Assembly: GCA_946965045.2 (NCBI GenBank)
Contig: OX337229.1
Span: 5,022,001-5,086,000, forward strand
DNA: 64,000 nt
Reading direction: 5' to 3'
DNA from: Epithemia pelagica
Lineage: Eukaryota; Bacillariophyta; Bacillariophyceae; Surirellales; Surirellaceae
In this document: in pieces, positions 32,157 to 42,451 of the stretch
Layout: every line of letters starts with the position of its first letter
Position numbering within the stretch: position 1 is the stretch's first letter
Notes under the pieces: generated by a model
What the model saw: only the letters and a program-made list of their open reading frames with translations
Databases searched by the model: none
What the model was told of the DNA's origin: nothing
Translations under genes and position numbers: made by a program

Positions 32157-32940
32157 TGTTACAATTCTCTTGGAATTGCAGTGGCGTTGATGCTCGGTAG
32201 AGCAGACAAGCAGGTAGTCACCAACCAATACAAACCTCTCCACGGGTAAGAGAGGAAAGCAAGTCGTAGTCTATCAAAAGGATAGTCGGGACACAAAAGA
32301 GGATGTGATAAATGGTGATATTGTTAGATTGTGTGTTGATTACTACGATAGGTCTACGTGAAATGTTCGGTCCTGCCAAGGGTCATGTGTCATAGGTTCT
32401 TGGCGGCAACAGGTTTGGAATAGTTGGAGTCGATTCATGTGATGTATATGACATGTATATGTGGACGGATAACATATACAGGGTCAACAGCTCTTGCTTT
32501 GGGTTGGCATAGTTGTTTTCATGGCGCGCAGCTTGTTGACAATTTGGAGATTGTGGGAATGGAAATATGGTCTCGCGTGATCGTGTGTCGTGCTTGGGAT
32601 ACTTAGACCGTTGGGTTGGATAGATGCCGACAGCGCTCGGATGTCGCTTGGGCGCGCTCGATGATTTCGGGCGCGTACGCTTAGGGCGTTAGTATAATGT
32701 CCGAGCAACGGCCAAATTTACGTCCGTTGTAATACCGCACGACCCAGTTTAGTCTTGAGAGTGAGTTCGTCAATCTATTCTCACTTTTTGTGATTTGCGA
32801 AGAAATATAGGTCGATATAGCGCGAAGCGAGGGAACATAGCTCGAAGCTAGATGGCATGATGCAATAGCACGAGGCTATGTGACATGGGGAATCGATGAG
32901 ATGTAGAATCTAACCACCATAGACGGTGAGAATTCTAACA
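32157..32940 (-). repeat. E1 3' LTR
   Basis: 784 bp, begins TGTTAC and ends GAATTCTAACA on the plus strand. The stop codon of the pol frame lies in its first bases as read on the minus strand. Confidence 0.9.
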
Positions 32941-35900
32941 CTCCCCACAACTCGTCGTTTCAGCCTTGTCATCATTGGATTTGTTGAGGTCTTGAACTTC
33001 TCCTTTCCAAAACAACAATGGCTTGAGCATGGGCCAAATAGATACGAAATCCCAATGTTTGCTAAGGATATTGGCAGGGTTGGTCTTTCCATCTTTCCAG
33101 TAGAATGCAACATACTTTGCTGCGATGGCTTCACAAACTCGGTGGTATGACAGAAGATGGTGTCTCTTGGATAGTATGGAATGAGGAACGGTTGCATTGA
33201 GCACAACAGATCTGTTATCTCCGTACATGTAACTTCGCTCTCGGATAGGTACTCCAAGGTAGCGGAGAGAATGTCGTAATTCTGTAATCTGATCTATTGC
33301 TGTCCTTGCAGCCACAAATTCGGATCCATAGGCAGCAGTTTCCACCGTGCTCTGTCTCTTGCTATACCAGTCAATAGGTGTTCCGTTCAACAAATGTAGA
33401 ACAGCAGTGACGGATTTACCAGTGACTATGTCATGCATGAGATTGGCATCAACATAATGAGTTGTGGTAACATAGCGGCCAAGAGGTGTTGGGCAGTCTT
33501 CAGGAATACGTTCACTTGCATTCGAATAGACAGTGCGAGTCCAATCAAATTCTTGGGTAGGAAGACTTGAATAATCAGGCTCTCCAATCCTAAATCTGAT
33601 TGCGCCTTCTGGGAGATGTGCAAGGTATCCATAGATACGCTTGGCTCTATCAAGATGTCCTTTCCTCGGAGCAGCACGAAAGCGTGATAGCGTCATTGTA
33701 GCGGTGAAGACGTCAAAACGACCAATAGTGATCACCCATTGGAGTTGTCCAATCAGAGTTTGGAAATGGCTAGTACCTTCTTCATCAAGGAGCTCAGAAT
33801 CATCCAATTCAGGATGGTCTCCACCAATAAGAGGTGTTTTGGCTTTCTTGGGTTTCTCCTTGAAGATTCGTTCGAAAGTGTCCATCATCTTACCAATGTA
33901 GCATCTTGGATCTGCTACTAATGTTCCATCAGAATCCTTGGTGTAACAACATCCCAAGTGGAAATCAATAGGTCCATCTCCTTTGAGTTTGAAGTTGTAT
34001 TTCTCCTTCAGGATCTTGCAGATATTCCCAGGATCAGTAGAAATAATGGCTAAGTCATCAACGTATACGGCAATGTATTCGTAACAGTCTTCTCCAGGCG
34101 CTTTCCTCATCCAGATATCCGGATCTGCTTTGCTTGGTGAAAATCCCATGTCTGTCAAAACATCGAATAAGACATCATGCCAGCGTGCGCCTGATGACTT
34201 CAATCCATAAAGTGCCTTGTATATGATCAGGATGTGACCTTCTAATTCCTTGAATTCAGGTCCTGCGACAATGAAGATTTTCTCCCCTGTCAAGGCTTCC
34301 AGATATGCGTTTCCAATATCTGCTCGCGACAATGAAGATTTTCTCCCCTGTCAAGGCTTCCAGATATGCGTTTCCAATATCTGCTCCCCATATTTCCAAG
34401 TCATTCAAAGTACCCAGGAATAAGGCAATGCGGAGGTTGCGAATGGAAACAACACCTGAATAGATTGTCTCAACAGGTTCTTTTGTGAGATGTCCATCTG
34501 CGACAAGTCTTGCTTTATGTCGTCCATCATGTTTTACGTCAAAGACAAGATGTACACGTATCTTATGGTATCCTTCAGGTGCATTGGATACTTTCCCTTT
34601 AATGAAGATGGCTTTCCCAAAATCCTTGAATGTCTTGTAGGACTGGATCTGTGACAATTCTAATTCTGTTGCATCCTGCCACTTTGTGTTGCCATGTTGT
34701 TTATCAAGAGCGACAGCTTCCTCATAATTGCGTGGTACTTGGAATCCAAACTTATACTTGACGGAATGGTGAACTTGTTTAATCCTTGACTGTTTGGCTG
34801 CTCGAATGAGACGTTTGCTTGTTTTGACATAACGTTTCAAATGCTTCCATCCAGGTTCGTTGAGTAAACCATGTTTCTTTCCATAAATTGCTACAGTGAT
34901 TGGATCATCATTGGCGATGAGTGATAAAGCTTCATAGGTAGTCTCCCCAGTTTCCCAATCAACAAGCAAATTATATTTGCTCCCCTTGTAATCTGGATCA
35001 GTTGTGTTCAGTGGGCCTTGATGGGCAATGACGTCCCTGAACCTGAAAAGATTATCTCCAGAGGTTTGAGCTTGGTTATCTCGTTCGATATACTCCATGA
35101 GTTGATTATAGGATATCATCTCATCAACATCAGAATTTGTCTTTCGGTAGATGTACTTGACGCGTTCTTCCTGTTTCGTTGCTTCTTCATTAAGATCAAT
35201 GACTCGTTTGATGACACGTGCACGGTGTCGCTCCCTATTTTCTTCTGTGTCCCATAGGAATGTGCGTCCTATCATGTCGTCAAAATCGATCGTGGGCATT
35301 GGTTTGGATGGATCTTCACTATCACTGCGAATGAAGACAGTGTCAGCTTGCTTATCATTGTCATCCTTCTCAGACGAATCCTCCCCTGAAGGTCGATCCA
35401 CACGTAGGTTAGGTGTAGTGGATTCAACACGGCGAACGGCAGAACGGTAGATTATCTGGTTATCCTGGGTGAGAATCTTCCAAGTAAAAGAATCACCAAC
35501 GTTGTGAGCAAAACCAACCCAGTGGCCAAGTTTCTCATCAGAAGAAGATGGATATGAACCAGAATTGGGTTCAGCGGGGTCGACACGGTAGTAAATCTCA
35601 TCCCAGAAAGGAAAGAACAAGAGATGAGTAATGTCGGGTGGGCGTCCGGAGAGAGCCTCAAGAGGAGTGCGACCGGAAAGGGTGGGTGATGATGTATGGT
35701 TCAATAAGTCACAGACATACTCAAGGCAAAGAAGCCAGGTGTTGGCAGGGCAACCAGTGGCATTCATGAGAGCGTTGGTCATACGTTTGACAGTCTGGTA
35801 ACGGTTTTCAGCCTTATTCTGGTGTTGATGATAAGGTTCGGATCGATACTCCCCAATGAGCAAAGTGCGAAGAATGTCTTTGACCTTTTGAGAGATGAGA

Positions 35901-38682
35901 GATGAACCACCATCACTGATAAGAGTCTCCATGGCACCACGAAACCGGATGTTGTCCTGAAGAGTATTGACAAACTGTTTGGTTGACTTGATCCCATAGA
36001 TATCAGTAACCAGAGTATCTCGACCAACAAAGATTTGTGCGACTTTACCGCCATGGTCAACAGCAGGGGTGTCGGAGAAAACCGAGTCAGTAGCAACGGG
36101 TTCATGACGTCGAGGTATATTAAGGACCGGATTGCGAGCCTTGAAATGTTTCTTGAGGGTGTCGTGGTCAAAAGTAATGCTACCATTACGTGTAGTGTGC
36201 TTGAACGTATCGGCAATAACATCTTCAGATTGCCAACCAAAGAATGGACGGAACTTCTTCCAGTCATACGCTTCCTGGTAACACTGGTGGACAGAGGCAT
36301 GAAGTGTAGGATCATTACCTTCTGCGTCAGCATAGATAGAAAAGAAGGGTGCGTTGTCAGGTCCATGATCGTATGGGAGATCCAAAAGGAGATTGAGGTT
36401 ACAAACAACACGATCAGTGTACTCCCCATAGTTGTCATATGGATGGTTCGACATACTACCATCAGTCTTGACGTGTTTCCAATCAGGATCATTGTCAGAG
36501 GGTGTGGGAGAATACGAATGGTCCAGAACACCAGGATCCCATGTGTCGGGTGACGTGAAGATGATCTGAGGTAAGGTATTCATGTCATTGTCGCTGGGGA
36601 TACCCAAGGAGTGGATGTAGGCTAACCCATCCTTGATGTGAAGGGGTATAGCACGACCATCAAGTGAAGTGATGCGTTGTTTACCATCAACTTTAACAGA
36701 TCGTTCATCAACAGCAAGTCCGAAATGCTCGAATTGACCAGGAGCATGGATAGATAAGCCCTTTCCATAATAAGCATATTCATTGAAGATGCCGACAATA
36801 GGTCCATCATTGGTCTCAAACTTTGCGGCACATGTGACGACAGGAAGTCCAGTAAGTTCATGGTTATCAATACCCACAATAGTGATATGGCGGCCAGTCT
36901 TAGAAAGGATGCGCATGTCAGAACCAGCAAGTCCTCCATTAGCACCACGGTCAATCAATTGATTTCCTGGTAAAGTAGATTTCCTGGAAAACAAATAGCG
37001 TGGAACATGTCCTGCTTGTTTATGCATGTTGGCTTTGAAAGTAACCTTCTTGCTCGTCTTGGACTTGGCGTCAGAAAGAACACTAGTCAGGTCAGTTGCC
37101 GGGTGCTTGATATCAGTCGTCATGGCTTGGTTGATAAATTGTGTAACCGGATCTGAATCATCTGGATGCTCAGGGACTACGCCAGGTGAGTCGTCATCAG
37201 ATGCAACTTGGTTGGGGTCAGGATCAGGTTCCGGATCAATGTCGAGGGCATGTGTTTGCACTTTCCTCGGTGTTGTTGATGAAGGTGCTTGAATCATCTT
37301 GTTATACTCAATGATCAACTTGCGATCTTCTTCAGAAAGTTTGAACCATAGGTCACGCGGTAGACTAACCTTGGACGAAGAGGATGGAGATTCAGATGTC
37401 ACTTTGGTGTTGTGGACATGATACTCCCTATCATCTTGTGAGGTTATGTCAGCATCTGTATCTTGGCCATATAGTGATTCATGTTGTTTAACATGTCGAC
37501 GGCGACTATGAACAGATGACTGGGTTGCTTGATCATGGTCATAAGCTGCGTCTAGAAGGAGACGGAAGTATGATTATAGCAAAGGGATTTTGCACCGGAT
37601 TTGGTGTTCACCACATTATCCAAGATCTTGACTCGGCGGAGATCAGGTACCTTTTCTACAGCTTGCATGAGGAAGGTCATCCTGGTATGATCAGGGATGC
37701 GATCAGACAATGTCACTAGATTGTCTAGCAAACGTAGCTGCTCTTGAAAGTGTAGAAGAAATTGACGTGTTGTTCCGGGCCATGTGTCGTCAAGACGTAG
37801 ATTGGAAATGTAGTTGGTTAAACGGAGGACTTCTCGTTTTGCTAGGTCGGATTCGGTATGCAAAGAGTGTAACTTCTGCAATACGGCACGCGCATCTTCA
37901 TCATGTTCATGTTCACGTACATAGGCTCGACCTTGGTCAGTCTGAATGATACGGACAAGAACGGAGTAAAGAAATACTTGTTGCTCTTGAAAAAGTTCTT
38001 CGGCATACTCATCATCATGGGGTGGTGTGTATTTGAAATTCAGAATGTTGGATAGGCCTTGAGCCTTAGCTGTAGTCTTGAATACACGCCAGAATGAATC
38101 GTAGTATCGTTCATCCTTGAATACCTCATATGCAGTTGCGTCGCGCTTAGTTCCCTTTCTGAATGCTGTAAGGTCTTGTTGAGATTGGGATGCGGCAGTA
38201 ACTGTGCTGACAGATTTCACAGATGACGGTGACTTCATTGGTGAGACTGGAACTTGGCTAGGTGGTCCCTTAGAGAAATCTGTGTTGATCCTCCAAGTGT
38301 TGAACTCTTTCCTTGTTAGGTTCATCCAGTCGCTATTGGATAGCTCGTCTTGAATTTCATTGGTCTTGTATATGGCCCAATAAGCCAAGAGCTTGATCTG
38401 CTGTCTTGTGGGGCCTTGTAGATCATGTGTCTGTTTGTTGACCTTGTATTGTGTCAGTTCGTTCATGGATTCCTCGGTATTAGTTTGCATATACGAGATA
38501 ACATGGGTAATGTTCTCAAAACCATGGTATTTCATCCACTTCATTAAGTAGTCAGCCCTTTCCTTGGTAAAGAATTGGCAGACAGTAAATATGATGTGGT
38601 CGAATAGGTCTGTGTTCGAGACATTGTCTTGGTTATCTTCTCCCTTAAGAGTCGTAGGTGTCTTGGGTGATTGAGGATCCAT
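32935..38682 (-). pseudogene. E1 gag-pol (Copia), two frame breaks
   Basis: Gag opens at 38682 and its frame ends at 37552. Comparison with E2 shows that one base is missing near 37575; restoring that position would join gag to pol without a stop. Pol shows an aspartic-protease-like LIDRGANGGLAG (about 36940), an integrase with SDGGSS and the HQNKAENRYQ Glu region (about 35800-36050), a chromo-like LLVDWETGETTYE segment, RT with AVYVDDLA (about 34050), and RNase H with a YGSEFVAARTA region, ending in the polypurine tract. At 34265-34386 a 61-bp segment is repeated in tandem, shifting the RT frame. Both breaks make this copy unable to produce a full polyprotein. Confidence 0.85.
34265..34386. 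repeat. 61-bp tandem duplication in E1 reverse transcriptase
   Basis: Two adjacent, apparently identical 61-bp copies (34265-34325 and 34326-34386). The length is not a multiple of three, so the frame shifts between them. It lies in the early RT region encoding ADIGNAYLEALTGEKIFIVA. Confidence 0.9.
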
Positions 38683-38757
38683 GGTGTTATTTGGTTGGTT
38701 CGATGTTTATTTAATGTGCGGTGTGATGTGGTTTATTTAATGTGTGATGTGATGTGA

Positions 38758-38946
38758 ACCCGGATGTACCACGTGTGCCACGTATGTACCACGTATGTGA
38801 TACCCGGATGTGTGTTGTGATGTGCGACTCCTGGAAATTTCCGTTGATTCCGACAAATTTTCGCCGAGTTTCAACGAATTTTCGCCGAATTTTCGCGATT
38901 TGACGGGAATGTGTGGCGTGTTGTGCGACCAAGGGTACCCGGATGT
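38758..38946 (-). repeat. ACATCCGGGT repeats in the E1 leader
   Basis: Three copies on the minus strand (plus-strand positions 38758-38767, 38802-38811, 38937-38946), just upstream of gag. Related CACGT/TACGTGG spacers lie between. The same motif occurs five times in the E2 leader. Confidence 0.75.
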
Positions 38947-39102
38947 GCGTTGAGTTTAAGTCTTGGAAAGGTTTTTGAGAGGACGGGAGTTAACTATGAG
39001 TAATTAAGCTTCGGTCTCCGAATCCCCACTCTCTTCCGAATAATCAGAGTTGTTTCCAGGCTCAGATGGGGCAGCACAAGCAACAGAAGAAGGGGTATCT
39101 CC

Positions 39103-39783
39103 TTAAGCCAAGTGGTTCTCGACCTCGGTACGCAAAGGGAAGATAGTTGCACGATGGTCCTCGATGGTATGGACCTCGTGGATGTAGGCAACGTAGTTAT
39201 CTAGGCGTACAACGTTAGGAGGCAGAGGGCAAGTCGTCGCGTTCACGACGTAGATGGTATTGTAGTATCCAGTTGGGCGCTCGAAGGTTAGGAAGCGGAG
39301 GTGGACAGTACGAATGGGGTTGCCCGAGAGGGCGGCCAAGATGAGGCGACGCCTTGGAGAACGATGAAGTTGGTCGTTCAGACGGTCAATGTCTTCTTGG
39401 TCGACGATGTGGGTCACCGATTGGAACTGGCGTTCGATCTGGGTCTCCCCACGGATGATCTCGGGATCGAAGGTCGAAGAAGTTGGTTGACGGAAGTATT
39501 TGATATGATCAGCAATCAACCGGGTGGTACGACGGGATCGAGAAGGGACGAGCCGACGAGGCGGACTCGGGGGCCGAAGCAACGGCGCAGGGATCGGAGC
39601 GTGAGGCTGGGTTGGAGTCTCGAATGGGTTGCTGTTGGAACTGTCGACGGAGATGTTGACCGATGTGTTGGCTGCCTTCGGCGTCGGCACCAGTTCCTGC
39701 TGCACCAGGGTATCGGGCTGCCCGGGATGCAGGTTGGCTCGATAGATCTGTCGTACAGGAGTGATAAGCTCGTTAGTATCCAT
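39103..39783 (-). CDS. E1 leader ORF of unknown function
   Basis: 226 aa, ATG only 37 bases inside the 5' LTR boundary, upstream of gag. The first 95 residues are Pro- and Ser-rich. The rest is more ordered, with RSRRTTRLIADHIKYFRQP, an Arg-rich QLHRSPRRRLILAALSG and PTGYYNTIYVVNA. I recognise no family. It has no counterpart in the related element E2, whose leader is shorter. It could be an acquired gene or an extra structural ORF. The frame is intact, unlike gag-pol of the same copy. Confidence 0.5.
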   Translation of the reverse strand: MDTNELITPVRQIYRANLHPGQPDTLVQQELVPTPKAANTSVNISVDSSNSNPFETPTQPHAPIPAPLLRPPSPPRRLVPSRSRRTTRLIADHIKYFRQPTSSTFDPEIIRGETQIERQFQSVTHIVDQEDIDRLNDQLHRSPRRRLILAALSGNPIRTVHLRFLTFERPTGYYNTIYVVNATTCPLPPNVVRLDNYVAYIHEVHTIEDHRATIFPLRTEVENHLA

Positions 39784-39819
39784 GAAACCACAAGGAAATA
39801 AGCTTTGAGACTGTTAATC

Positions 39820-40603
39820 TGTTAGAATTCTCTTGGAATTGCAGTGGCGTTGATGCTCGGTAGAGCAGACAAGCAGGTAGTCACCAACCGATACAAACCT
39901 CTCCACGGGTAAGAGAGGAAAGCAAGTCGTAGTCTATCAAAAGGATAGTCGGGACACAAAAGAGGATGTGATAAATGGTGATATTGTTAGATTGTGTGTT
40001 GATTACTACGATAGGTCTACGTGAAATGTTCGGTCCTGCCAAGGGTCATGTGTCATAGGTTCTTGGCGGCAACAGGTTTGGAATAGTTGGAGTCGATTCA
40101 TGTGATGTATATGACATGTATATGTGGACGGATAACATATACAGGGTCAACAGCTCTTGCTTTGGGTTGGCATAGTTGTTTTCATGGCGCGCAGCTTGTT
40201 GACAATTTGGAGATTGTGGGAATGGAAATATGGTCTCGCGTGATCGTGTGTCGTGCTTGGTATACTTAGACCGTTGGGTTGGATAGATGCCGACAGCGCT
40301 CGGATGTCGCTTGGGCGCGCTCGATGATTTCGGGCGCGTACGCTTAGGGCGTTAGTATAATGTCCGAGCAACGGCCAAATTTACGTCCGTTGTAATACCG
40401 CACGACCCAGTTTAGTCTTGAGAGTGAGTTCGTCAATCTATTCTCACTTTTCATGATTTGCGAAGAAATATAGGTCGATATAGCGCGAAGCTAGGGAACA
40501 TAGCTTGAAGCTAGATGGCATGATGCGATAGCACGAGGCTATGTGACATGGGGAATCGATGAGATGTAGAATCTAACCACCATAGACGGTGAGAATTCTA
40601 ACA
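39820..40603 (-). repeat. E1 5' LTR
   Basis: 784 bp, same length as the other copy with 8 mismatches counted. It carries the E1 promoter by position. Confidence 0.9.
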
Positions 40604-41133
40604 CCCCTTGTCTGTTTGGCTGCGGTTTGGTCGAAGAATTCTGGTCAAGGTCCTACATTGGCATCCAGATGTCGAAGTAAAGCTCCCTACGAAGAAGGAA
40701 GTCAGACGATTCAAGAAAGCCATACGACGCAAGTATCCAGTGCTACGAAATGTTTGGGGGGCCATGGATGGTTTAAAGGTTCCTATAGAGGCCAGTGCAA
40801 AGCACCAAAACCTGTTCGACAACGGGTGGAAGTGTGACCACTTTATTTCAAACCTCTTCTTGTTCTCTCCTGATGGGCGGATCCGGGCGTCGTATATTAA
40901 CGCGCCTGGATCCTGGCATGACTCGACGCTCGCTATCTATTCGGATACCTACAACAAGATAGATTCCATTCATGCCCGTGAACGTAATCGAGGAGGTGCG
41001 CGAGTTGTCGTTGATTCTGCATTCGGCTCGGAACGGCGACAGTCCCTTTTGAAGTCGTATCAAAGCAACACGGATCAAGAGGGTCGCATTCGACAGAAGA
41101 GTGAGTTGTTCCGAGCTGCCACTTCAGTGAGGC

Positions 41134-41842
41134 TGGCAGAATTCTCACCAACAACTAGGTTGTGGTGGAATCTACAACTCATCGACTGATGCTAGTATTT
41201 TATGGCATCCGATGACATTTTCGTAAAAGTGAGAAAAGAATGACGGCATGCTCGCAGACCTTTTAATTTCGGCCAAGGCATGCTCGCAATGCACGCGTTA
41301 TGAGCGACCGATCGGATATTAATTATGGCCCAACACGTGCGCGCCCATTATTCTCAAGCGCGCGCAATCAATATCCGAGTACGCACCTACACGACTTAGC
41401 CCAACGGCCTAAGTAACCGAAGCACGAATCACGATCACGCGAGACCATATCTCTATTCCCACAAATCAAAGAATGCAAACAGCAACGCGCCAAGGAAACT
41501 ACCTATATCATGACAAAGCAAGAGCTGTTGGCATTGGTATATGATATACAAGTGCATATACTTCCAATACACAATATCCATGTCTATTCCAACCATACCA
41601 GTCCTGTCAGCGCCATGAATATATCAGTCATGCACCCTGACCAGACCTGCACACCCACACACACACCGTAGTCCTAAAGCTCACAATCATTAACATTACC
41701 ATATCATCACGTCTTCAGTGTCCTGACTATCCCTACGATAGAACCCTTGGGTTTCCTTTGTTCTCTGACCCGTGGAGAACCTTGGTATCAGTTGGTAATC
41801 GATTGTGGCTCTTCTAGAGCGTGTATTGATGAATCTCTACTA
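41134..41842 (+). repeat. E2 5' LTR
   Basis: 709 bp, TGGCAG ... CTCTACTA. Contains a CACACACACA run and partial similarity to the E1 LTR. Confidence 0.85.
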
Positions 41843-42237
41843 GATTAACAGTCTCACTGCTTATTTCCCTGCAGTTGCAATTGAAACCTTACTTACCCAT
41901 CAACACCCGTTACAGATTGAGCTACCACAACAAACAAGAGTTAGAGGACAAAGCTACTCAACCCATCAACAGGGCCAGCCTGGCTAAGGCTAGGGTCACC
42001 AACCCTCTCCTATTCCAGGACCTCAAGCTGCACCAGGACTCCGTACAACTACCTTCCCAATACTCATCCAACCAGTGAACCACTTTTGTTGAGGACTACT
42101 ACGAGTACGACGAAGAAGCCGCCTTCTGTTACTGAATCTCCGGTTCAACTCGATCACCGCAACGAGTCTGGAAGTGACCAAGAATAAGTAACTTTAAGTA
42201 GTTTTCACACCAAACCGGAGACAAAACCAAGTTCCGC

Positions 42238-42360
42238 ACATCCGGGTTACCTTTTGGACATCACAACACACATCCGGGTACTTCATACGTGGCACAGACG
42301 TGGCACATCCGGGTTTAGAAGGCACACCACACATCCGGGTTGAGACTTTTACATCCGGGT
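42238..42360 (+). repeat. ACATCCGGGT repeats in the E2 leader
   Basis: Five exact copies at 42238, 42270, 42305, 42331 and 42351, ending 92 bp before the gag ATG. Confidence 0.85.
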
Positions 42361-42451
42361 TCTCATCACGAAGCACAAGACATTACTAAAGTTCTCGACT
42401 AAGACATCGCAGGACACATATCAACATATCTCATCACCAAGTCGAGCAATC

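Larger units (their letters stand above)
32157..40603 (-). mobile_element. Copia LTR retrotransposon E1 (CoDi-like), minus strand
   Basis: 8447 bp flanked by 5-bp duplications CCCCT (32152-32156 and 40604-40608). The LTRs are 784 bp each with 13-bp perfect inverted ends (TGTTAGAATTCTC, one base changed in the left copy). I count 8 mismatches between them (about 1%). A polypurine tract TTGTGGGGAG precedes the 3' LTR, and a GATTAACAGTCTCA primer-site candidate follows the 5' LTR. Order on the minus strand: extra ORF, gag, protease, integrase, reverse transcriptase, RNase H, which is the Copia order. It is recent but already broken by a 1-nt loss and a 61-nt duplication. Confidence 0.9.
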
